6,281 nt of DNA from Streptococcus oralis (lineage in GTDB: Bacteria; Bacillota; Bacilli; Lactobacillales; Streptococcaceae). The notes below the pieces were generated by a model, which was given only the letters and a program-made list of their open reading frames with translations, was not told the origin of the DNA and made no database searches. This document shows positions 1 to 4,621 of the stretch, one piece after another. The position numbers were made by a program, and so were the translations under genes. Every line of letters begins with the position of its first letter. Positions within the stretch are counted from its first letter, which is position 1. Location of the stretch: assembly GCA_937930605.1 (NCBI GenBank), contig CALHBZ010000064.1, forward strand, positions 1 to 6,281, read 5' to 3'.

Positions 1-66
1 TTTTTTTTGGTGTAATTTCTTGGCATTTTTTACCACAGAATTGGCTTTTGAGGTTATAATAGTCAT
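1..66 (-). CDS. TrmH/SpoU-family RNA methyltransferase, N-terminal 22 codons only (partial)
   Basis: The reverse complement opens with ATG at 66-64 and stays open to the window edge, giving MTIITSKANSVVKNAKKLHQKK. I recognise this as the usual N-terminus of the streptococcal TrmH/SpoU-family 2'-O-methyltransferase, which modifies rRNA or tRNA using SAM. In this family the first residues belong to a small substrate-binding domain; the knotted SAM-binding domain lies outside the window. The gene diverges from acyP, a neighbour pairing I recall from pneumococcus. No Shine-Dalgarno sequence precedes the ATG. An extended -10 promoter ends only six bases before it, so the message is probably leaderless. 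An in-frame TTG at 84-82 is a possible alternative start but also lacks a ribosome site. The family call rests on 22 residues, so the exact target RNA cannot be given. Confidence 0.8.
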   Translation of the reverse strand, partial: MTIITSKANSVVKNAKKLHQKK

Positions 67-77
67 AGAAATATTAT
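48..77 (+). promoter_or_regulatory. Putative sigma-A promoter of acyP
   Basis: TTGAGG (48-53) is followed after 18 bases by TATTAT (72-77). Transcription would start near 84 and leave a leader of about 16 nt that still holds the ribosome site. The -35 lies inside the first codons of the divergent gene, and the -10 overlaps the opposite-strand TATAAT. A perfect TATAAT at 55-60 is a second candidate, but it lacks a recognisable -35. Confidence 0.5.
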
Positions 78-81
78 AACA
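73..81 (-). promoter_or_regulatory. Extended -10 promoter of the leftward RNA methyltransferase gene
   Basis: Read on the minus strand, 81-73 is TGT followed by a perfect TATAAT, an extended -10 element. There is no good -35 at 16-18 bases, as is common for extended -10 promoters. A start seven bases downstream would fall on the A of the ATG at 66. A weaker alternative is TTGTGT (84-79), 17 bases, TATTAT (61-56), but it would start inside the coding region. Confidence 0.6.
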
Positions 82-99
82 CAATCAAAGGGGTTTGGT

Positions 100-378
100 A
101 TGCAAAAGGTTAGAATGATTGCCCAAGGTAGGGTGCAGGGAGTCGGCTTTCGTTGGGGTGTCTATAGCTTAGCGCTTGAAATTGGTGGCATCACTGGTCG
201 AGTATGGAATAACGACGATGGAACAGTGGAAATCTTAGCCCAAGCAGACTCATCTGCCACCATGGCAAAATTTATCCAAGAAATCCGAAAAGGACCAACG
301 CCTTTTTCAAAAGTTACCTATCTGGATGTGCAAATGAGCAACTTTTCATCCTATTCAGACTTCAAAGTCGCAAATTAG
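100..378 (+). CDS. acyP: Acylphosphatase
   Basis: A 92-residue protein, the normal length for this family of small cytosolic alpha/beta-sandwich enzymes. They hydrolyse the carboxyl-phosphate bond of acyl phosphates such as acetyl phosphate or 1,3-bisphosphoglycerate. The first signature, GRVQGVGFR, is at residues 10-18; R18 is the phosphate-binding arginine of the family. The second, G33-R-V-x-N37-x-x-D-G41-T-V-E44, contains the catalytic asparagine N37. Both active-site residues are intact. The start is supported by AAAGGGG at 87-93, six bases before the ATG. The gene diverges from a TrmH-family gene, and yidC1 follows about 70-80 nt downstream with no hairpin between. Some read-through into yidC1 is therefore possible. 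The physiological substrate cannot be inferred from sequence. Confidence 0.97.
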   Translation: MQKVRMIAQGRVQGVGFRWGVYSLALEIGGITGRVWNNDDGTVEILAQADSSATMAKFIQEIRKGPTPFSKVTYLDVQMSNFSSYSDFKVAN

Positions 379-391
379 GTCTCCAGAACTA

Positions 392-433
392 TTGTATATT
401 TTACAAAAAAACAGTAGAATAGAAAGGTATAAT
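392..433 (+). promoter_or_regulatory. Putative promoter region of yidC1
   Basis: The short acyP-yidC1 gap has two overlapping candidates. The first is TTGTAT (392-397), 17 bases, TAGAAT (415-420), starting near 427. The second is a perfect TATAAT at 428-433 with no good -35, starting near 440. With the second, the leader would be only about 16 nt to the TTG start. I cannot tell which is used. Confidence 0.45.
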
Positions 434-439
434 TTTTAA

Positions 440-446
440 AGAAGGA
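440..446 (+). promoter_or_regulatory. Ribosome binding site that decides the yidC1 start
   Basis: AGAAGGA directly abuts the ATG at 447, leaving no spacer, so that ATG is badly placed. The in-frame TTG at 456 lies nine bases downstream, a workable distance. No other Shine-Dalgarno-like sequence is suitably placed for the ATG; AAAGG at 423-427 is too far away. Confidence 0.6.
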
Positions 447-455
447 ATGAAAACA

Positions 456-1376
456 TTGAAATCTATTAAACGTTTTGCCCTCTCTGCTATGGGAGTGGCT
501 ATGCTACTCGTCTTGACAGGCTGTGTCCAAGTAGACAAAGCAACAGGACAACCTACAGGATTGATTTGGGATACCATCGGAGCACCTATGGCTGAGGCTA
601 TCAAGTACTTTGCCAACGACCAGGGTCTTGGTTTTGGTGTCGCTATTATCATCGTAACCATTATTGTACGTTTGATTATCTTGCCACTTGGTATCTACCA
701 ATCATGGAAGGCAACGCTTCACTCTGAAAAGATGAACGCCCTCAAACACGTGCTTGAACCGCATCAAACCCGTCTTAAAGAAGCAACAACTCAGGAAGAA
801 AAGCTAGAGGCTCAACAAGCTCTCTTTGCTGCTCAGAAAGAACACGGCATCAGCATGTTCGGTGGTGTAGGTTGTTTCCCTATCCTCATTCAAATGCCTT
901 TCTTCTCTGCTATCTACTTTGCAGCCCAGTATACTGATGGGGTAGCTAGTTCTACCTTCTTGGGTATCAATCTTGGTTCACCAAGTCTGCTCCTTGTCGC
1001 CTTCGCTGGTATCCTCTACTATCTCCAATCACTCCTTTCACTTCACGGAGTAGAAGACGAGATGCAAAGAGATCAACTCAAGAAAATGATTTACATGAGC
1101 CCACTCATGATTGTCGTCTTCTCCCTCTTCGCACCAGCCAGTGTGACACTTTACTGGGTTGTCGGTGGTTTCATGATGATTCTCCAACAGTTTATCGTCA
1201 ACTATGTCGTTCGTCCAAAACTTCGTCAAAAAGTACGTGAAGAATACGAAAAGAACCCTCCGAAAGTCAGCCCTTCTGCAGGTGCAAGAAAAGATGTAAC
1301 TCCTAAGCAGCCTCAGGCTATCACAAGCAATAAGAAAAAGAAAAACCGCAACTCTGGCAAACAACGATCTAGATAA
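456..1376 (+). CDS. yidC1: Membrane protein insertase YidC1 (Oxa1/SpoIIIJ family lipoprotein)
   Basis: YidC inserts proteins into the cytoplasmic membrane, alone or with SecYEG. Counting from TTG 456 (306 residues), a basic start MKSIKRF leads into a hydrophobic signal peptide ending in the lipobox L-T-G-C. C23 would be lipidated after signal peptidase II cleavage, as in Gram-positive YidC. The Oxa1 core follows. The first core helix (about 58-81) carries R72 in IIVRLIILP, matching the conserved groove arginine. A charged cytoplasmic hairpin spans about 85-135, and the remaining helices include CFPILIQMPFFSAIYF, LLVAFAGILYYL and MSPLMIVVFSLFAPASVTLYW. The tail is strongly basic (KKKKKNRNSGKQRSR), typical of YidC and suited to ribosome contact. 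Starting at ATG 447 would add three residues, but the ribosome site argues for TTG. Streptococci usually carry a second YidC elsewhere. A terminator follows directly. Confidence 0.97.
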   Translation: MKSIKRFALSAMGVAMLLVLTGCVQVDKATGQPTGLIWDTIGAPMAEAIKYFANDQGLGFGVAIIIVTIIVRLIILPLGIYQSWKATLHSEKMNALKHVLEPHQTRLKEATTQEEKLEAQQALFAAQKEHGISMFGGVGCFPILIQMPFFSAIYFAAQYTDGVASSTFLGINLGSPSLLLVAFAGILYYLQSLLSLHGVEDEMQRDQLKKMIYMSPLMIVVFSLFAPASVTLYWVVGGFMMILQQFIVNYVVRPKLRQKVREEYEKNPPKVSPSAGARKDVTPKQPQAITSNKKKKNRNSGKQRSR

Positions 1377-1381
1377 GACTC

Positions 1382-1413
1382 AAAAGGCTTAGCTGAAAGG
1401 CTAAGTCTTTTTT
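1382..1413 (+). terminator. Rho-independent terminator of yidC1
   Basis: AAAAGGCTTAGC (1382-1393) pairs with GCTAAGTCTTTT (1400-1411) around the loop TGAAAG, with one G-U pair on the plus strand. The T-run extends through 1413. It begins six bases after the yidC1 stop. Confidence 0.85.
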
Positions 1414-1420
1414 GCATCAC

Positions 1421-1446
1421 AAAAGCCCGATGTTCCCATCAGGCTT
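1421..1446 (-). terminator. Rho-independent terminator of pflA
   Basis: On the minus strand AAGCCTGATG (1446-1437) pairs with CATCGGGCTT (1432-1423) around a GGAA loop, which is a GNRA tetraloop. A short T-run follows (1424-1421). The central T-G pair is a wobble on this strand but an A-C mismatch on the plus strand, so the hairpin is better formed in the pflA transcript. It starts five bases after the pflA stop. A plus-strand T-run at 1448-1453 may give weak back-up termination for yidC1. Confidence 0.8.
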
Positions 1447-1451
1447 CTTTT

Positions 1452-2246
1452 TTATCCATGAACACGTTTCATGTAGTCTTGGTAACTTTCTGTATCCATC
1501 AATTCCTTGGCATTCTTGACACGGTCTGCTGTTGGAGGTTTGACCCCTTCGAGCGAATAAGGAATTCCTAGTTCACGCCACTTGAATTCTCCCATCGTAT
1601 GATAAGGCAAGATTTCAAACTTATCAACGTTTTTGAGGGTTTTGACGAATTTACCAAGTTCGATCAAGTCCTCATCTCTGTCTGTCAATCCTGGAACCAG
1701 CACATGGCGAATCCAAACAGGCTTCCCAATATCTGATAGGTACTGGGCACAGGCCAAGATATTTTTATTGGTTTGACTTGTGACAATCTTGTGCTGTTCT
1801 TCGTTGATTTCCTTGATATCCAAGAGAACCAAGTCTGTCACCGCCATGAGTTTATTAAATTTTTCGAGATAACGTGGTTTATTACGGAACGGAAGGGCAC
1901 AGGTATCCAAGGTACAGTGGATTCCTTTTTCCTTGGCCTTGGTAAAGAGGGCAATTAGGAAATCAATCTGTAAGAGGGCTTCTCCTCCACTGACAGTGAT
2001 TCCTCCCTTGTCTCCCCAGAAACCACGGTAGCGAAGGGCTTCTGTCAAGACATCGTCTACTGTCCGTTCGCGTGATTTATTGGTCTCCATAGCCCATGTA
2101 TCGGGGTTATGACAGTACTGGCAACGCATATGACAGCCCTGCAAAAAGACAATAAAACGAATCCCAGGGCCATCTACCGCCCCAAAACTCTCTGTCGAAT
2201 GCACCATTCCTGTCACTTGTCCATAGTCAATTGTTTCTTCAGACAT
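1452..2246 (-). CDS. pflA: Pyruvate formate-lyase-activating enzyme (radical SAM)
   Basis: PflA uses a [4Fe-4S] cluster and S-adenosylmethionine to make a 5'-deoxyadenosyl radical. That radical abstracts a hydrogen from the active-site glycine of pyruvate formate-lyase and switches on anaerobic mixed-acid fermentation (formate, acetate, ethanol). The 264-residue protein has the cluster motif C38-H-M-R-C42-Q-Y-C45, followed by HNPDTW. The radical-SAM glycine motif SGGE is at 86-89. The DGPGIRF segment at 25-31 and the C-terminal LPYHTMGEFKW...GVKPP block both resemble E. coli PflA. The start is supported by AAGGAAGGTGA just upstream. The substrate lyase gene is not in the window. The gene has its own promoter and its own terminator, with a cre-like site in the leader. 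A lookalike glycyl-radical activase is possible, but those usually carry extra ferredoxin-type cysteine clusters, which are absent here. Confidence 0.96.
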   Translation of the reverse strand: MSEETIDYGQVTGMVHSTESFGAVDGPGIRFIVFLQGCHMRCQYCHNPDTWAMETNKSRERTVDDVLTEALRYRGFWGDKGGITVSGGEALLQIDFLIALFTKAKEKGIHCTLDTCALPFRNKPRYLEKFNKLMAVTDLVLLDIKEINEEQHKIVTSQTNKNILACAQYLSDIGKPVWIRHVLVPGLTDRDEDLIELGKFVKTLKNVDKFEILPYHTMGEFKWRELGIPYSLEGVKPPTADRVKNAKELMDTESYQDYMKRVHG

Positions 2247-2260
2247 ATCGTCACCTTCCT

Positions 2261-2274
2261 TGAAACCGTTTTAT
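2261..2274. promoter_or_regulatory. cre-like CcpA operator in the pflA leader
   Basis: On the plus strand 2261-2274 reads TGAAACCGTTTTAT. It matches the cre pattern TGWAANCGNTNWCA at 12 of 14 positions, failing only in the last two. It lies at or just after the predicted pflA transcription start, where bound CcpA would block elongation or initiation. Catabolite control of pfl genes is known in streptococci; use of this site is inferred. Confidence 0.45.
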
Positions 2275-2280
2275 AGTTTT

Positions 2281-2308
2281 ATTATATCACGAGTAAGGTG
2301 AAAAACAA
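2281..2308 (-). promoter_or_regulatory. Extended -10 promoter of pflA
   Basis: Read on the minus strand: TTGTTT (2308-2303), 16 bases, then TATAAT (2286-2281) preceded by TGA, an extended -10. Transcription would start near 2274, leaving a leader of about 28 nt. The 120-bp lysA-pflA gap shows no convincing terminator for lysA, so read-through from lysA is also possible. I see no other gene in this gap. Confidence 0.7.
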
Positions 2309-2366
2309 GGTTTTTTTGTCTATTTTTTAGAAAGCAATCTGTTTTTCACTTTCATTTTCAATTTTT

Positions 2367-3623
2367 TTAATGATCCGATTCAAAATCAAAACCATACAAG
2401 GTTGCAAAATAGTCCTCAGGGCGCTCTGTACGGCGGATTTGGCGAGCTTTTCCTTCTTCGGTATAGAGGATTTCTGCCGAGCGTAGTTTGGCATTGTACT
2501 GGTAACCCATGGAGAATCCATGTGCACCTGTATCATGAATCACCAGCAAATCACCGATTTCTGTATGAGGCAGTTCGCGATTAACAGCAAATTTATCATT
2601 GTTTTCACAGAGTGAACCGACCACATCTACAACCTCTACGGGACCGTCTGGATGGGTGAGATTGGTGATATGGTGATAAGCTCCATACATGGCTGGGCGC
2701 ATGAGATTGACAGCTGAGGCATCCACACCCAGATAGGTACGGTAAGTTTTTTTCTTATGAGTGACTCTTGTGACCAGAACTCCGTGAGATGCCAACATAA
2801 AGCGCCCCAATTCCGTGAAAATCTTGACTTGACCAAGACCTGCTGGCGTAAGGACTTCTTCATAAACCTTACGCACACCCTCACCAATCATCACAATATC
2901 ATTTGGCTCTTGGTCTGGACGATAGTTAACTCCGATTCCGCCAGAAAGGTTAATAAAGTCCAGTGAAATGCCCAATTTTTCTTTGATTTCCACAGCTAAT
3001 TCAAAGAGCTGACGGGCCAACTCTGGATAGTAGAGATGGGTCACGGTATTGGATGCTAGGAAGGAATGAATCCCAAAAGTCTTGGCTCCTTTTTTCTTCA
3101 AAACAGCAAAGGCTTCAAAGAGTTGATCCTTGGTCATACCAAACTTGGCCTCCCCAGGATTGTCCATAATGTCTGTTCCTAATTCAAAGACTCCGCCTGG
3201 ATTGTAACGACAGGAAATGATTTCTGGAATGCCTGCCGCTCTCTCCAGATGTTCAATGTCTTCAAAGGCATCCAAGTTAATGGTCGCACCTAATTCTCGC
3301 GCATAAGCGTACTCTTGGTCTGGCGTGTTGTTTGATGAGAACATGATCTCAGAACCAAGGAAATCCAGTTTATGACTCATTAAAAGTTCTACATAACTAG
3401 AGCAGTCCACACCACAACCTTCCTCTTTAAGGATTTTCAAGATGGCTGGGGTTGGAGTAGCCTTAACTGCAAAATATTCCTTAAAGCCCTTGTTCCATGA
3501 AAAGGCCTTGTTGACTTCTCGCGCTTTCTCGCGGATTCCCTTCTCGTCATACAAGTGAAAGGGAGTCGGAAACTCTGCAACAATCGTTTCTAAATCTTCT
3601 CGGCTGATAAATGGTGTTTTCAT
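2367..3623 (-). CDS. lysA: Diaminopimelate decarboxylase, Firmicutes variant
   Basis: A PLP enzyme of the alanine-racemase-fold (group IV) decarboxylases, expected to convert meso-diaminopimelate to L-lysine, the last step of lysine synthesis. Streptococci also use lysine in the peptidoglycan stem peptide. From ATG 3623 the protein has 418 residues, the usual length. The PLP lysine is K54 in YFAVKATPTP, and the glycine-rich phosphate loop LSGGIG is near 226-231. C339-E340 in GSLCENND carries the family cysteine. GAHGFSMGYQYN is at 366-377 in the C-terminal beta domain. The motifs differ from textbook LysA: GIHSFLASN replaces the HIGSQ type and ELGR replaces EPGR. The same variants occur, as I recall, in many Firmicutes LysA proteins. 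The ATG six bases further upstream abuts the ribosome site, so I start at MKTPF. The gene lies about 65 bp after purR without a clear promoter. Related decarboxylases with other substrates are not fully excluded. Confidence 0.92.
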   Translation of the reverse strand: MKTPFISREDLETIVAEFPTPFHLYDEKGIREKAREVNKAFSWNKGFKEYFAVKATPTPAILKILKEEGCGVDCSSYVELLMSHKLDFLGSEIMFSSNNTPDQEYAYARELGATINLDAFEDIEHLERAAGIPEIISCRYNPGGVFELGTDIMDNPGEAKFGMTKDQLFEAFAVLKKKGAKTFGIHSFLASNTVTHLYYPELARQLFELAVEIKEKLGISLDFINLSGGIGVNYRPDQEPNDIVMIGEGVRKVYEEVLTPAGLGQVKIFTELGRFMLASHGVLVTRVTHKKKTYRTYLGVDASAVNLMRPAMYGAYHHITNLTHPDGPVEVVDVVGSLCENNDKFAVNRELPHTEIGDLLVIHDTGAHGFSMGYQYNAKLRSAEILYTEEGKARQIRRTERPEDYFATLYGFDFESDH

Positions 3624-3629
3624 AGGCAT

Positions 3630-3635
3630 CCTTCT
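3630..3635 (-). promoter_or_regulatory. Ribosome binding site that decides the lysA start
   Basis: On the minus strand AGAAGG (3635-3630) touches an ATG at 3629-3627 with no spacer. It stands six bases from the in-frame ATG at 3623-3621. The second ATG is therefore the likely start, and the first two codons (Met-Pro) of the longer reading are probably not translated. Confidence 0.75.
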
Positions 3636-3650
3636 ATTCTGTCTGCAAAG

Positions 3651-3678
3651 AAAGGCTGGGACAATCGTTCCAACCTTT
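3651..3678 (-). terminator. Hairpin between purR and lysA, possible attenuating terminator
   Basis: On the minus strand AAAGGTTGG (3678-3670) pairs with CCAGCCTTT (3659-3651) through nine positions with one wobble. The tail is a weak interrupted T-run (CTTTCTTT) near 3656-3647. It begins about 12 bases after the purR stop. The plus-strand text AAAGGCTGGGACAA resembles a hairpin common in streptococcal intergenic regions, here with a decayed second arm. Termination is probably partial, since lysA shows no clear promoter of its own. Confidence 0.5.
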
Positions 3679-3689
3679 AGTTCTATCTC

Positions 3690-4517
3690 TTATTTGTCTT
3701 CGTCAAAGATATTTCCAATCTCGACATCGATGGATTGGTTCTTGACATCAATATTGGTTACCTTCAAGAGTGATTTGTAATCGAACTGCTTTTCACGTTC
3801 TTCTTGGGCATTATCTGCAAAGACTGCTACACCAGCCAATTCTGAATCAAACTCACGCAAGAGACTAATCATCCCATTGACAGTTCCGCCGCCTTTCAAG
3901 AAGTCATCCACAATCAAGACACGACTGCCTGCCTTGAGGCTGCGTTTTGAAAGGAACATTTTCTCAATACGGTCACCGCTTGAACCAGATACATAGTTGA
4001 CACTGACCGTTGAACCTTCTGTGATTTTCAAGTCACGTCGCACAATGACAAATGGAACGTTGAGGACATTGGCAACTGCATTTGCGAGTGGAACCCCTTT
4101 AGTTGCTACTGTCATAACCGCATCGATTTTTTGGTCCATAAAGCTCTTGGCAATGATACGCCCAATATTTTTCAAAATGGCAGGTGTACTGAGCAAATCA
4201 GATAGGTAGATATAGCCACCTGGCAAGATACGGTCGCTTTCTGAAAGTTTATCACGCAAGTCTGCAATCATTTCTTTGGCTTCATGACTCGAGATTGATG
4301 GTGTAAAGATAACGCCACCACCTGCTCCAGTCACAGTCTGAATATGACCGATTTCGATTTCCTCAAAGGCACGCTTGATAATCACGATGTCCTCTGAAAT
4401 CGATGATTTAGCAGATTCGTACTTTTCTGCAAAGGTGTTAAGACTTGTTAGTTTGTATGGATTATTAATCAAATAGTTGGAAATGACAACCATCCGATCA
4501 CTTCTTCTTAATTTCAT
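3690..4517 (-). CDS. purR: Purine operon regulator PurR (PRPP-responsive)
   Basis: A transcription factor made from a winged-helix DNA-binding domain joined to a phosphoribosyltransferase-like effector domain that binds PRPP, the signal of purine need. In Bacillus it represses purine genes; in Lactococcus and streptococci the orthologue is mainly described as an activator. The 275-residue protein has the N-terminal helix-turn-helix region (about 1-73, starting MKLRRSDRMVVIS). The effector domain spans about 80-270, with the PRPP loop VLIVDDFLKGGGT at 200-212, including D204-D205. It is intact and of normal length. The Shine-Dalgarno sequence is weak. The in-frame ATG 18 bases upstream hits a stop at once, so 4517 is the only reasonable start. 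It has its own promoter with a PurBox-like site. None of the usual pur biosynthesis targets is in the window. Confidence 0.97.
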   Translation of the reverse strand: MKLRRSDRMVVISNYLINNPYKLTSLNTFAEKYESAKSSISEDIVIIKRAFEEIEIGHIQTVTGAGGGVIFTPSISSHEAKEMIADLRDKLSESDRILPGGYIYLSDLLSTPAILKNIGRIIAKSFMDQKIDAVMTVATKGVPLANAVANVLNVPFVIVRRDLKITEGSTVSVNYVSGSSGDRIEKMFLSKRSLKAGSRVLIVDDFLKGGGTVNGMISLLREFDSELAGVAVFADNAQEEREKQFDYKSLLKVTNIDVKNQSIDVEIGNIFDEDK

Positions 4518-4555
4518 TTCTATTTACCATTCCATTTAATTTTGATATTTCATCC

Positions 4556-4584
4556 ATTATACCATATTCACATAAAAAAACGAA
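4556..4584 (-). promoter_or_regulatory. Extended -10 promoter of purR
   Basis: On the minus strand: TTCGTT (4584-4579) as a poor -35, 17 bases, then TATAAT (4561-4556) preceded by TATGG. This gives a full TRTG-n extended -10. Transcription would start near 4549, leaving a leader of about 32 nt. The poor -35 overlaps the PurBox-like site. Confidence 0.75.
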
Positions 4585-4613
4585 CATTATTGCATAAAAA
4601 ATGCTTGTTTTTC
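4574..4613 (-). terminator. Weak candidate terminator of rmuC-cbf1
   Basis: On the minus strand AACAAGCAT and ATGC...TGTT form a broken stem (GCAT/ATGC around five T, then AACA/TGTT after an internal loop). It is followed by CG and seven T (4580-4574). The stem is poor, so termination is uncertain. The T-run is the complement of the A-tract of the PurBox-like site. Confidence 0.35.
4576..4588 (+). promoter_or_regulatory. PurBox-like PurR operator upstream of purR
   Basis: AAAAACGAACATT matches the PurBox AWWWCCGAACWWT at 12 of 13 positions, including the CGAAC core. A degenerate inverted copy (10 of 13) lies at 4600-4612. The site covers the -35 of purR, suggesting autoregulation. PurBoxes that activate in Lactococcus lie much further upstream, near -76, so this position would suit repression or local tuning. 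Confidence 0.5.
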
Positions 4614-4621
4614 TTAAATTA

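Noticed and set aside
401..661. Minus-strand open frames opposite yidC1 (also 504-701 and 1038-1364)
   Set aside because: They are antisense shadows of a strongly recognised gene, without ribosome sites or family features.
2287..2301. Inverted repeat TCAC-N7-GTGA in the pflA promoter spacer as a redox-regulator site
   Set aside because: The arms are only four bases, and the order is opposite to the Rex pattern (GTGA...TCAC). Chance is a sufficient explanation.
2327..2536. A minus-strand 69-codon reading over the lysA 3' end and the lysA-pflA gap
   Set aside because: It is mostly an alternative frame of lysA. It shows no ribosome site and no recognisable protein features. A tiny 11-codon ORF in the same gap also lacks a ribosome site.
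3638..3666. A lysA promoter, TTGTCC-17-CAGAAT on the minus strand
   Set aside because: The -10 is poor, and transcription would start within or just after the ribosome site, leaving no functional leader.
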